DNA of 64,000 nt, taken from contig VTFK01000218.1 in assembly GCA_009617715.1 (NCBI GenBank), positions 248,001 through 312,000 on the forward strand. Reading direction: 5' to 3'. Of this stretch, positions 11,338 through 23,269 are shown one piece after another (position 1 is the first letter of the stretch; each line of letters starts with the position of its first letter). Made by a program: the position numbers and the translations under genes. The stretch comes from Plectrocnemia conspersa. Lineage: Eukaryota; Arthropoda; Insecta; Trichoptera; Polycentropodidae. Below the pieces are notes generated by a model. That model made no database searches and was not told where the DNA came from. It saw only the letters and a program-made list of their open reading frames with translations.

Positions 11338-12380
11338 TAAAGACCTTTTTGAAAAATCAATTCAAAAATCTAGGAAAGTTAGACATTTTGAACGAAAAAA
11401 CACATACACATCTATCTATGTCGCGTAGAATAAAAGAAACCGTAGGCTGAAATGATGAGTTTTATGCGAGACGAGTTAAAACATTGTAAAAGGTTGTAAA
11501 ACACGAAGTAAGTGGAAACTTTTACGAAGTCGCAGAAAATGCGATAGGCGAGTTAATGCGAAATGGATGATGTAGGGCGAAAGGAATGGATGTGTATTTT
11601 GAGAAAAGTGGGCAAGGCCGCCCCAAAGTGCTAGAGGAGATCAATGCGGTTCTTTCACCCCAGTATCCTTTGGGAAATTGAACAATACATATAAGGGATG
11701 TCCTAACAGTTCTCGCTGGTTGAAAATATATGAAAATAATTGTACGTAGAAAGTATTTAGACTAATAATTAAAAAAATAATTTTAATCGATATATATTTT
11801 TAGAAATTAAAACAAACCCGAAACTTATGATTATTTGTTATTTACAGTATAACGTAAAACTAATGTGTTTTCTGAATTAAATAAATAAAATATTTTATCA
11901 ATACTATATTATTTGAAATTTCTGCCAAAATTCTTAGAAAATGCTTGTGGATGTGTAAATCGTCGGTAGATCTAGTTTTATAAATATATAGCTGTTTTCT
12001 GAATTTAAATTTAGTGTTTGTAATCTATTTTATTTTTGGAATTTTTTTAGTTACCATTATTAGTGCATATTGTGGTAGAATATTGATGTGATGTGTGAGC
12101 ATCGAATGCCAAATTTAATAATATTTTATAGCACTATTTTGAATAACCTAAAGTGGTTTTAATTTAAATGAAGCAAATGTAATGGTAGAAATGCTGCAAA
12201 TGGCATCCATTTATCATAATACTTTCTAGTGGTAAATACAATAAAATGAATCTTATTTTCTTGGGGTTTTTCTCTTGTAAGCAGTCTAACAGTTATCCAC
12301 ACCTATTGAGAATAAATGTATAATAAAAGATTAAAGGTTTAATTTTTTGTGCCCCTTAGTTTGGAAACCAGTATGTTCTA
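11338..12380. other. Putative intron, no further feature
   Basis: This is AT-rich sequence between the leader exon and the inverted-repeat-bounded segment. No ORF or recognisable element was seen. Confidence 0.4.
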
Positions 12381-13345
12381 AATATAGTATTCAAATATTC
12401 GAACGATTCATCCGATTTTCAACTATATGAATATTTTAATAATTTATCGAATATTCAAAAAATATTCGTTTATACTATCTCGAATGAAATTTAAAAAATC
12501 TTAGAATACTTGAGAAACACATTTAATAGTTTTTTTATTCAATATACCCGACTGACTAATGCCGCCCCAAAATCTATAATCCTTTACGCAACTTTAATTT
12601 GTTTCAAAATGTGAGATAATGAGGCGCTTCTTCTCAATAAAAAAACTTTTTTACGCATTCGAAAAACATTTGTGAATAGAATGTTTATCGAACGTATCTA
12701 CTATGACCAAAATTCGCAGAATTCGTTCGTTGAACAAAAAAAATGTTAGAAAGGTCCACACTTTCTTGTCGTTTAACGCTTATCTCAAAAACAGGTGTCG
12801 CAAATTTTTGCGAAGTTTTTGTATTTTATTTCAATCAATTCAATGTTACGATCGCAGTTAATATATTTCTACTTATTTAATTTATATGCAAATATGCCGA
12901 CACAGATCTGATCTTTTGCATATTAAATTCGTTCCAAACATTATTAGCTATTGTATATACATTAGATTTGAGAAAAATATCTATATAAAATGTTTCATAA
13001 TTTTTTCTGAATTAATTCAATCGTAACTGCTCTTAATTATGGTTACTTAAAAAAAGCTGAATTGACGTTGCTGATTAAAAAGTATATAATAATACATTAC
13101 GAATTTCATCAGCAATTTGCACAGTATTGTGTTATGTATATTTTATAAAACTCAAAAAGCTTAACGATTATTAACCTATAATTATTTTTAATTGAACAAT
13201 ATTTTACAGACAGATAATTGATTTTACCACTAATTGGTGAACTAAATGAATATCGGTAAATACTGAGAAAACTGTATTTGAATTTATATAACATAATTCA
13301 TTTTTCTTCAATATTCGAATAGTTGAAAACTACGAATAATTAAGA
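12381..13345. mobile_element. Possible non-autonomous DNA transposon with inverted ends
   Basis: The left end around 12409-12434 (ATTCATCCGATTTTCAACTA, then ATGAATATT) matches in inverted orientation the right end around 13309-13340, which contains AATATTCGAATAGTTGAAAA. Roughly 25 of 30 positions agree by eye. The interior of about 0.9 kb is AT-rich and has no long ORF. I could not find a clear target-site duplication, so the outer limits and superfamily are open. It sits inside the intron just before the coding exon. Confidence 0.3.
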
Positions 13346-13516
13346 ACCATAGAAACAGTTGGGCAGTACTTGGCAGATCTATAAAATATTTTTCACTAAT
13401 ATCCATTTATAGCTTTTGTGTTTTTTTTATTTATAGAATTCGCAAAGAAACGATTTTTTTGTATGGCATTAGCATTGTTCGCACATACAGTACATTCTTA
13501 TTTGTGATTGTTTCAG

Positions 13517-13538
13517 ATGTCCTGACGGCGCGGCCAGC
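13517..13538 (+). promoter_or_regulatory. Short leader segment with minimal uORF (ATG-TCC-TGA)
   Basis: The exon begins right after the acceptor TGATTGTTTCAG. Its first nine bases are ATG TCC TGA, a one-sense-codon uORF (Met-Ser) that ends 13 bases before the main ATG at 13539. If the 11218-11330 exon is spliced directly to it, the leader carries three uORFs in a row, which would be expected to lower translation of the main frame. The upstream exon connection is inferred. Confidence 0.5.
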
Positions 13539-14476
13539 ATGCCGGCCGAGGAGCACGGCTATGGACACGGGCACGGAACGCACGGTGGCCACGGTGGTCA
13601 TGGGGGTCACGGAGGACACGGGGGTCATGGAGGCCACAACGGGCACGGATCCCACAGTGGCCACGGAAACCACGGAGGACACAGCGGGCACGGGAGCCAC
13701 GGAGCGCACGGCGGACACGGAGGGCACTCGTCGCAGAGAACCTCGACGATACCGAGATACAGCTGCGAGAGGTTTCCGAGCGCCGCCGAGAGGTTCAGCG
13801 TGGCCCCTCCGCCTGCGCCCTCGATCGCTGCCCCTCCGCCCCAAGCGACGTCGCCGTGCTACCCTCCGGACGGATCTCCGCCCTCGCCGGCTCCCCCGGC
13901 GCCCCGCTTCGTGTCGCCTCCGGTGGCGGCTCCCCCGCTGTCACCAGAGCGCTCGCCGAGACGTCCTCGACCCCAGACGCACTCGCTACCCTCGGCGAGA
14001 TACTTGGCTAGCGCGACCCCGGTGGTGTCGAGATACGTGCCGCCGTCGGCCCACATTCCGGTGGAGAGATACGTGCCTCGCCCCGGTCCCGCGAGTGCTC
14101 CTTACTACTGTTCGGAACGTTATGCAGAAACTTATCGCCAGTATAGACCGTACCAACGTGCGCGTCCTCCCGCGAGGAGATGCTGCCCCCCGCCGGGTCC
14201 CACCAACGGCCAGAGCTCTGGAAACTCTCCGTCGATATCGAGGTTTCCGCACGAGTTCTCATCTTCGCCGTTGTTGAGCCACGGTGACAACGGACATCAG
14301 CAAGAGCGGTATCAGAGAGAGTTCGGAGCGACTCTCGAGCCGGGGGCGACCTACGTGGAATATGTGGGGGCGTCGGGCGGGCGGCACGTAAGCTGCACGC
14401 CCCCCGGCGCCAGGCTGCCGCCGGACACTCCGTGCTGTCTTCAGGCCAGAAGATGCGCTCCGCCCGCTTTGAACTG
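13539..14476 (+). CDS. N-terminal coding exon of a His/Gly-repeat, Pro- and Arg-Tyr-rich protein
   Basis: This exon encodes 312 complete residues plus two bases of the next codon (TG|). It lies between an acceptor at 13516 and the donor CTG|GTAAGT at 14477. Residues 12-63 hold 18 histidines spaced exactly three apart (HGG/HxG units). Synonymous codons vary (cac/cat, ggc/ggt/gga/ggg), so this is a maintained protein repeat and not a fresh microsatellite. Residues 88-145 are Pro-rich. Arg-Tyr/Phe pairs recur at 73, 78, 85, 123, 154, 165, 177, 194, 235 and 257, including SRYVPP and VERYVPRP. The last 45 residues are Cys- and Pro-rich (C286, C299, C300, C306). There is no signal peptide, membrane segment or enzymatic motif. 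The protein is probably intrinsically disordered and cytoplasmic or N-terminal to later domains. I do not firmly recognise it. The cytoplasmic N-terminus of a large-intron neuronal transmembrane protein such as teneurin-a is one untested idea. The ATG is the first in this long frame, in context CCAGCATGCC. Confidence 0.85.
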
Positions 14477-15239
14477 GTAAGTCTTAACCCCTAACTCGTT
14501 CTCGACCCTTAGCAAAAACTGCTGACCCGCGATTTTCTAGGCAGGGGTCCGCGCAGCTTTATATAATTAAAATCCTCTGAGAGGAAATGAGATTTACGCT
14601 CGTTGCTTCGCGGGACCCAAGAATCACAATTCGTATTTTGTATTTTACTAGCGCCAAGGCGATTCGTTTAGGAAATTACTTTGCGGCCCACGATGTTGTT
14701 TTGATAACGGCGGAAACTGAAAAAATAGTCTATGCACATTTTAATTAAAATAGAGATCATATTTATTTTTATTATCCTAGGGGTAAAATTGTATATTTCA
14801 ACACTGCAATATGTTAGTGTACAACGGTATGTGAAATTTACATGCCGGGATAACTGATTGCCTTTTTTTGATTAAACCCTCTGTGCCATTCTTCTAGATA
14901 GTTGGTTGTTAGTAAGGCCTTGTGCACTTTTCTCAGATTTATTATTATAATCAGATCAGATTTGATTTTGTTTTTAAGTTATATTCATTATTTTCTTATT
15001 AACTCTATATTTTTTTTCGAATATTTTTACACTTGTAAATTTACATCAAACAAATCCCACTCGATTGGATGCTGCTGAACTCATGCACTAATTTTGTATG
15101 TAAGATTTTTATTAAAAGTTAGATATTTTTTCAATTTTGGAAAGCACTTTTTAAATCCTCTTTTCACCACGCAATTTTAGCTTTTAAAATGGAATTTTTA
15201 TTTTTATGGTTAGGTGACTTTTTATATTTCGCGTTTTTA
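14477..15239 (+). other. Start of the downstream intron
   Basis: The intron opens with GTAAGT at 14477. The following sequence quickly becomes AT-rich and has no coding potential. The next exon must begin with one base that completes the split codon TG|N. I found no convincing match in the rest of the window, so the next exon is either very short or beyond 64 kb. Confidence 0.55.
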
Positions 15240-16040
15240 TAATTGAGGGCACTTTGAACACGACTGATTAAAATATGTATCTAAACATAAAAATTTGTAC
15301 TTCACTAAAAGTTTCCTGTATATTTTAGAATTATTAGGCAATCGGTAACTTTGTAGCATACTGTGGACGTATTAATAATAATAAATTAACTTTTTTTTAT
15401 GACGAATAGTTTTGTAAATAATTTGTCGTCAACTAGTTTCGGAAGAACTTTTAAGCAAATTTTTTGCCGTTATGAGTATTCTCATTGTAATCGTATTTTT
15501 CAAGTTTACAAAATTTATAAACGATTAGTATATATGTATTATTAATAATATATTTTTAAATTACATATAAAAAGTATATTTAAAAAATACGTATTTTACA
15601 GAATAAATGTAAAAATATTTTCAAAGGCCACAGATTCAATAGATGCGCGATGAAAAACTTTGATTGACAAAAACACAGTCGTAAATAAACCCTCATATTT
15701 AATGACGAATTCTGAGGAAACGTTAAAAATATTTTGGCTAGTCTTTGTTTGCAATCTTCTGAAATGTTTTATTCGTTACATATTGGAAATAATGTTTTTA
15801 CTACATTTAAATGGTTGTGTTTAAATAACCATATGTGATCTGATTACGATTTTTAATGGTCCTAGTGTGGTCATGATTGCATATTGGAGAACCAAATCCT
15901 TTTGTCTTTTGTCTCTGGATGTGTTGCTTTCGATAATAAGTACGTAAATTTCATTTGATAAGCATTTAGTTAGGCGATACATTTCGTAAATGTGTTGTTG
16001 TAAACTAACATTTGCAACTTTGAACACGCCTGATTATTGA
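15240..16040 (-). repeat. Segment with Tc1/mariner-type end sequences
   Basis: The stretch 15980-16036 (GTAAATGTGTTGTTGTAAAC through AACTTTGAACACGCCTGATT) matches 23212-23264, which is the 5' end of the transposase relic at 22769-23264. A shorter direct copy, GGCACTTTGAACACGACTGA, lies at 15248-15267. A 68-codon - strand frame starts at 16027 inside the match but soon diverges from the transposase. This is probably a non-autonomous or rearranged relative of that element. The exact limits are unknown. Confidence 0.4.
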
Positions 16041-16689
16041 CAGCTGTCTGATTTACACTGCTGAAGCATCATGTATTTGTTAAATGCCTTCGCATTCGAA
16101 CGACTTGATTAATACAATTTTTTCTGCAGCATAATAGTAGTTGTTCAATTCGATTCAGGGCATTTACTAGCACTTTTACTTTTTTATTTACTCTTAAAAC
16201 TAAACTTTTACATTGATCGCTGCTGTATTGCTTGTTTTTAAGCCATTTTAAAGTGTTTAAAAGTACTTATTTAATTTATATTCAAATTTTTATTTATTAA
16301 AAAACACTTTTTTTGCCTTTTATTGCAAATTTTAGCATCAATACTTTGATTTTCATTTTTAAATTCAGTTTTCCACTTTCTACCCATTGGTTTAAATGGC
16401 AAATTGTTTACCATGTCTTATTGAACATGTTTCAAAGGTTAAGCACTTAATCATTGCACAACCTAATCTTTCCATTTTTGAAAATGTTAATGCATAATTA
16501 ACTTTAAAAAAACTAATGTAAAATGTTGAATAGCTGTAGACACTGATGACAGTTCATAAATATAAAAAAAAATAATCTTGCATCTAGTGCTGTGTTAGGC
16601 TGTGTAGACTTTGGCTTAACTCTGTATTTTATTTATTTATTTACTGTAATTCTTTCATTGCAATGGGATAAACACAAACAATAATGACT

Positions 16690-17003
16690 ATATTAGTAGA
16701 GAGATAAGTCTGTAAATCAGTGACAATTATTTAAATTATTATAAATTATTATTAGAGCTTTGAATCAATAAATGTCACTATGCACGATTTAAATAATTTT
16801 TCTCGATATTCATCTGTAAGATTGAGAAAATCTAGGAAAACCTATTATATGATGATCGATCAGACTTATTATGTTATAATAATAACTAATTTCGATCTTT
16901 CAAAATAGACAATAAACAATACTAGGGTTTATATGGAATTGAAAACCACGTCTTTCAGGCATTAGTCACAAATTTATACTGGTCTATCGTGTTGGTTAAT
17001 TTA
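16690..17003 (-). repeat. SINE copy A (near full length, tRNA-like head)
   Basis: Read on the - strand, the element starts with a tRNA-like head near 17000 (CAGTATAAATTTGTGACTAA, then a degenerate B box). It continues through the common body, with ATCGATCATC, TTTTCCTAGATTTTC, TACAGATGAATAT and GTGACATTTATTGATT, to TGTCACTGATTTACAGACTT near 16694. It is about 310 bp and the most complete copy without an interruption. Related heads with better B boxes occur at 20040 and 53220, which supports a Pol III-derived SINE. It lies next to the (TA)n tract at 17083. Confidence 0.65.
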
Positions 17004-17081
17004 TCTAAATACATACCTTTAGGTTAATGCATTGACTTAGAAATTTGCAGTAGTGTGTTCCGTAAAAAATGTATCGTTAGA

Positions 17082-17480
<399 letters not shown>

Positions 17481-17567
<87 letters not shown>
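17481..17567. repeat. (TA)n microsatellite, 87 bp
   Basis: This is the second alternating TA tract and borders the 185-bp block on its right. Confidence 0.96.
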
Positions 17568-17570
<3 letters not shown>

Positions 17571-20025
17571 ATCTTGTAAATTAAATTGTCATATCGACCA
17601 TCTTATAAAATTAAAAATTGTAAATTCATATCGACCATCTTATGTTGTATGAAAGTTTTACATCCAAGTAATCACAAAAAATAAAAAATAAGTATATGTG
17701 GATGTATTGATTAAAATTATGCCTTTGAAAAAAATATATCATACACTTACTAAATTTTCATGTTCCTTTTGTAAAATTGACAGTTATGGAGTTAAATTAT
17801 TTATATTTAAGCCCATCGTATTACTCTTTATGATATTAGCACACGACTTTTATTATAACAATAGTAATATGTGACATCAGCAAAACGAATAACAATCGGA
17901 AAAAAGTGTTATGAAACGGTTTATCGTTATAATTTCGTCACTTGCCTGATTGGTCATACATTTGAGTAATTTACTCAGTAGCAATATATTGTTATTCAAA
18001 AACATATTTGCGAACGGAGCAGATTTTCCATATAAGTAGGTACCGCACAGAGCGTTCAAAAGTCAATTTCGGCAAACAATTTCAGAGGTACCGCACAATA
18101 GGTAATCGGATTTTATGTCGCGATTTTAGATCCACCGTTAAATAGGTTTAGCTAATTTGCATAGATATTACGCTCAATAAATATGCAATTTCGCGAAAAT
18201 GATTGGACCCGATAAAGCCGCAGTTGCGAAATGGCAATATTATATACAAACGTGAAGTATATTACTATTATTTTATCAAATTCAAAGGTAGAGCACGTCT
18301 GATCACCAGTCAGATTTCATTATCTTTTAAGTTGTGCTCCTTGTCCACCAGGTGGCAACAGTTTGTAAAAGAAGGCTTGGTTCATACTGTGAATGTGAAT
18401 GGTCATGACCAATGCACAAATTTATATTTATTGCGCTTAGTTCTGGTTTAAATCGCAAAGTGTCGTGTACCAAAGTATGAGCTTCTATATGCGGACAGAA
18501 TATATTCAAGGTAACCTTATTTTATTGACATTATTTTTGTATGGGTGTCAATGACAGCTTGTAAACATCATCGTATGTTCCATAACCTCATTCAGTTGCA
18601 ACTAGTTTAATGTTTATTTATAGTAATTGAAAATTGGAATGATCAAGAATGTTCATGTTTTATGGGAATTATTAGAATATATATTTATTTGACATTTAAT
18701 CAATAATAAGTATATTTGTGATTTTATCAATGTTTTGATCTTAATAAAACAGCAATTACATCTATATGATATCGTAAATGTTATCTATACTTTTAATATG
18801 TTAGCGATATAGTGTTTTTAAAAATAAGTTTTTCGCGATACAATTTTACATTGCAATTGAATTATAACTAGGTAAAACAAAATTAAATTTTTACTAGTTA
18901 TATATTAAAAATATATTTAGGTGTAGAAATATTATTTATCTAATATAAATAAAGTAAAATGGGAGTTTGTGGAAATTCGTAAACTGACAAGAATATCATA
19001 AACTTTGTATTTATATCGTGAATATATTACATTTACGGCAATGCTAGTATAAACACTGAAATATAACTAAAATACAAACAAATATTATATATATATATTT
19101 TAGTAGTATTAAATAAGAATAAAATTAAAATATACGATATGAAAGATACATTATTTAGGAATCAGATTGCTATCACTAAGATTGCAACATAAGAGCGTGT
19201 TTCAGAGTAAAAAATTTGGTTTCGACAAAACATCCGTATTCTATATTTCAATTACAATATTGTATCTTAGAAACAGTAATCATCGTAATAATATTCCATA
19301 TTATAATAAAATAAGCATTACGTAAATATACAATTCGTAGTATGATTATATTATTTAAGTGTCTCGTATTTTCGTATTGTTACAAACCCCATTACTTTAC
19401 ATGTCTTATTACAAATAATTTCCCACGTGAGCGACACATTAAAATTACCATTTAAAAAACGGTGATTTTTGTAGAATAGTCATTCGTTTCATACAAACTT
19501 TTTTTATATTTTGATTGATTTTCTAAGTCTTTGCAAAATTGTGAATGCTTTTAGAGGCACATTTCTAAGAACTATTTTATGCCTTGCATATTCTATACAT
19601 ATTATATTTTTTTATGGATAACTATTATTATACATATACGTGTTATTTGAGAGTTAAAAAATGTATTAAGCTAAACTTGAATAATTAAGATTTAATAATG
19701 ATATTTTTATTAGTTCTTGAAATTGCAACTTATACATTCATGAAATGTGGGCAGACTGAATATATGACTGTGACTATAATCGGACAAGCTGGAAAATTTG
19801 TAGGTCGAATTGCATTTGCTAAAATTGTAATTGCATTTTGAAAATTGTTTAGGCTTCTCCTATGAATAGTAAGCCGTTCATTACGATATCAAATCGGTTG
19901 AGGTTGTTTTTAAAATGTTGTAGTATTTTTATAAAATGATGTAGAAATATTTTTTAATAAAATAAACCTCAAAATTTTTTGCATTCTAAAGTGAGATAAA
20001 AAAATATGCAAATAATTAAAACCAG
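17568..20025. other. AT-rich stretch with no gene seen
   Basis: The 12-bp direct repeat AGGTACCGCACA occurs at 18038 and 18086. Otherwise the sequence is AT-rich with no conserved peptide or transposon end that I could identify. Confidence 0.45.
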
Positions 20026-20235
20026 TACGATATAGTAGTGGTATAAATCAGTGACTAATACATGAAAGACTCGGGCTCGAATCTCATATAGCCACTAGTG
20101 TTTTTTGATTTTTATCTTATTTAAGAGATTGGAATTAGTGATTATTATATAATTATGATTCTGGTCCATCAGCACAAAATATTTTTTCCTAGATTTTCTT
20201 GATCTCACAGATAAATATAGTAATAAATAATGTCC
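20026..20235 (+). repeat. SINE copy B, left part with tRNA-like head
   Basis: The head reads TATAGTAGTGGTATAAATCA, then GTGACTAATACATGAAAG and CTCGGGCTCGAATCTC. The last block is close to a tRNA B box (GGTTCGAATCC), with an upstream block at roughly the A-box distance. The body follows (GGAATTAGTGATTATTATAT, TTTTTTCCTAGATTTTC) and stops at about 20235. The matching 3' part resumes at about 21200. Confidence 0.65.
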
Positions 20236-21199
20236 AGGCCTTTTATGAAGGACTTATATTTTGATAAAAGATAAATATGTTATGGTAACGTGGGCACTTT
20301 CTGTGTCTGTAACCTAAGAATCCAGTCGTTTTAGAAACGGGTTGAACGCTGGGTTCTGGACCTTGTGCTGAACCAAGATGACGTGAAGAGAGAAGCGGCT
20401 GCTTTTTTGCTCTTCTACGTTTGTCATTGGTCAGCGGTTGATCTTGATGGTCTAAGTTAGAGAGTAGGTATAAATACTGAGACACCCTGTTTATCCCCAT
20501 TTATATATAAAGACAAACTAGAGAGATTTTGGTATCGTCTACTTTTGATGAAGCGGTGAATTACAATGAACTGGAGTGTGGTATTGCCTCTGACCGTTGC
20601 ATTGTTTTTAAACAGGTTGAAAACGTTTGACACTTGTCGTTCAAGCAGGTTTTGAACGCTATTGTAATACATTTTTATGAACGATACTTTCTTATGAAAG
20701 TATCGTTCTTCTTTCACATGAATTTATTAAGACATCCTCAAAGTGCTGTCGATACAATATATGTAATAATATCATTGATGGCCATTGTGATGCATCCGTC
20801 TATTGTCACGTACGGTCTGCTTCTTTTTCTTCTAATATCATGTCCGACTCCAAAGACTATAGACTACAGAATATCTCTTTCAACATTTATTCGACTGCCA
20901 TCACATCCTATAGGCGTATGTGTTACTACAAAATATCTTATTTTTTTCGATTCATTTTTTCCATTATTGCGGTATGAAAAAGTTCATATTTTGGACAATG
21001 AATCATGTGTCTGAAGTATTCCATCTTTTACAGTTTTATGTAGGAAATTTCTTGGGCAAGTCCTAGCATAAAGAGAATCTTGAACGGCCTGCGTCGAGCA
21101 TTAATCTTTTGAAATTTATTTTAAGTACTTTTAAGCTCTAGCGGTCAATATGCCTACTTGCTGATTAACACGCAGGGGGTTTTGTTTCTCATGCTTCTA
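20236..21199. mobile_element. Segment interrupting SINE copy B
   Basis: About 960 bp separate the two halves of one SINE, and only some 25-30 bp of the expected body are lost at the junction. The segment therefore looks inserted. It includes a perfect 13-bp-arm hairpin at 20678-20707, and a 32-bp block at 20789-20820 that recurs at 44071-44102 with one mismatch. It also contains AGACACCCTG near 20483. No long ORF was confirmed. Two separate, independently truncated SINEs remain possible. Confidence 0.35.
20678..20707. repeat. Perfect hairpin, 13-bp arms and 4-base loop
   Basis: GAACGATACTTTC and GAAAGTATCGTTC flank a TTAT loop with no mismatch. It could be a structural element of the surrounding mobile segment. 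It is too short for a typical microRNA precursor. Confidence 0.85.
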
Positions 21200-21352
21200 A
21201 GTACATCTATTGATTGTAAGTTGTAGTAATTTTTATAATTAATAAAATGTATGTTACTGATTTACAGATTTAGATTCCAGTCTGGTGTCTCAGTACTTAC
21301 TTAGTAGTTGTTGATTGTGTTTATTCTGTTGTAACGCGTTGGGCTAACTTAT
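21200..21352 (+). repeat. SINE copy B, right part and tail
   Basis: The match resumes with ACATCTATTGATTGTAAG and continues through ATGTTACTGATTTACAGA, CAGTCTGGTGTCTCAGTACT, TACTTAGTAGTTGTTGAT and GTAACGCGTTGGGCTAAC. The last string also occurs at 56318-56342 in slightly changed form and itself looks tRNA-derived, so the family may be composite. Confidence 0.6.
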
Positions 21353-21899
21353 GTTTCGTCGAAAGCTTAAAAATAGTATTACGGGAATTTTATAACATTC
21401 ACAATTTTCCCTTTGCTCGGACTATTAAATTTAAGAGATTTAAGGATATAGTAGTATATTATTCAAGGTCAATATCTATGTTTTTACAACAAAAATAAGA
21501 ATTTATAAGATGCATATATTGCTAATTTAAATCTTAAATAAAATGTCAAAAAGTTTTCTTGGGAAAATAAATCTAGCTAAACTTTGATTACATTTGCAGT
21601 GTAGGAGTCTACCGACAAAGGTTACCGACCCTTATGTGTAAGTGGATCGATATTCTCAATCCTTAATCCGCCAATATGATTTTATCAGGGAAAACTTGTA
21701 GCTTTGAATTGTCTTCTAAATAATAAATGTTATACAAAAATAAATTACATCCCAAACATCGGTCGCGAATCTCACGACGTTCTACAGTTATGATGTATAT
21801 TTTTTTATGGATTACATAAAGCCTATAGTCTCGTTTGTGTCAAATCGCCCGTACAAATCTAAATCGCTTATAAAATGTAATATAAAATCGTTTTCAAAA

Positions 21900-22270
21900 G
21901 GGAAACGGTTCTGTAAAGTAGTATCTAAGTGGACCCACATGCTATTTCCACGACTAATTCTATATTACTGACGGGACAGAATTGCCATCGGGACAATGCT
22001 CGCATTCTGGGCCCTTAAAGTATCCATGTATACAGTATGTATGTGTGTATTTACACATATGTACATGCATACATACGTGTACTGATATTTTTTTTATATA
22101 TTACGTTATTACATATATTTTCATGCGGTATTTCTAACGAAGGGGCCGTACCTTTGTCGCGAGGACAATACCGGAGGCGAATAATTCGACCATAAAAAGC
22201 TTCGCAATAATCCTGATCCGTCAGAATATTCCTTTGAATATAATTTTATCGGATGTCGGATGTGCCTTTA
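21900..22270. other. GC-richer island, possible regulatory DNA
   Basis: This island of mixed composition (for example GACGGGACAGAATTGCCATC and GAAGGGGCCGTACCTTTGTC) is split by an AT-rich (GTAT)-like tract. No ORF with conserved features crosses it. Confidence 0.25.
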
Positions 22271-22768
22271 CTTTACGTGTGTGTGTATGTACGTATACGT
22301 ATTCGCATGTGTGTATACATTGTAAGGATTTAACAGAGACCGGAAAAATTATACGTCGCTTTATCATCTTACTGTTTCTTTGTGAGATGAAAATTTTCAA
22401 TATGAAACGATTGTATTGAACATTTCTATGTTGCATGTATGTATGACACATTTGTATGTACAAATGCTGTATAACATATAAAGATAAAATGTATTTTTTC
22501 CAATTTGCTGTTTTTTCTTTCTAAGAAAAAGATTTAATTATAATTTTTAGATATGATTAGTGTAATTTGCAATTTTGTTCAAAGTAAATAAATTACAACA
22601 ATATATACTCGTATATGTATTAATAATAATTTAAGATTATTAATTACTTGCATTTTTCAACCAAGCAAAAAAAATATTTTTAGGATGTAGGGTTTGAATC
22701 TTTTTTGTTACTTTACCTATTATTTGTTTATATGTGCTCAAAATGAGCTCATATTGACTTGTTAAACA

Positions 22769-23264
22769 TTAGGTATAATACATAGGTTTCCAGACAGAAA
22801 TCTGAAGTAAATCTGCGTAAATTCTCCGCTGACCATGGTCTCTGGGTTTTCGTTGTTTTGCTATCTGAATTTTATACGGGCGTAGGTGCAAGTGTAGATA
22901 CAAAAAGCGCCAAAGGGAGCCATAAGAAAAGCCCAAAATATGTGAGCGCCGACGAATCTGTAATTCTGGGTCTTTAGCCACACTTTCACTTACAGTAGCA
23001 ATATTTTTGGCTAAACGGGCGCCACGATAATAAACAGGTCTTATCCTATATCAACTTTTTTTTACTAATTTGCGAATTGTTCGCTCAGTAGGATGATAAA
23101 ATGGACCATAATCTTCCCACAAATTTCTATTCACAGTTCGTACAAAATTGTTGATTATGAAGAACAATTAAACAATTTTAATGCATTGAGCGGTGATTAA
23201 GCGTTCATTTTGTAAATGTGTTATAGCAGACTAAAATTTGGCACTTTGAATATACGTGATTATT
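22769..23264 (-). pseudogene. Tc1/mariner-superfamily transposase relic, N-terminal half
   Basis: On the - strand one frame reads FIINNFVRTVNRNLWEDYGP, HPTERTIRKLVKK, a stop, then RPVYYRGARLAKNIATVSES, VAKDPELQIRRRSHILGFSY and LHLRPYKIQIAKQRKPRDHG. This is the order of the N-terminal helix-turn-helix region in Tc1/mariner-type transposases of the DUF4817-containing group common in insects. In those the 'E-D-P-x-x-s-i-r-R-R' and 'G-x-s-x-x-t-l-x-R-I-L' motifs are followed by 'P-Y-K-x-q-l'. Stops interrupt it and the catalytic DDE half is absent, so it is dead. The upstream part shares its 5' sequence with 15980-16036. Confidence 0.75.
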
Positions 23265-23269
23265 ACCAC

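Noticed and set aside
13459..14277. 272-codon + strand frame overlapping the coding exon, and several - strand frames (13431-13844, 13986-14262)
   Set aside because: They are shadows of the real GC-rich exon in other frames. The 272-codon frame runs across the splice acceptor and gives an Arg-rich sequence without structure.
20040..20100. Possible intact tRNA gene at the B-box-like string
   Set aside because: No acceptor stem or cloverleaf closes around it, and the same head occurs in other copies joined to one common body, so it is a SINE head.
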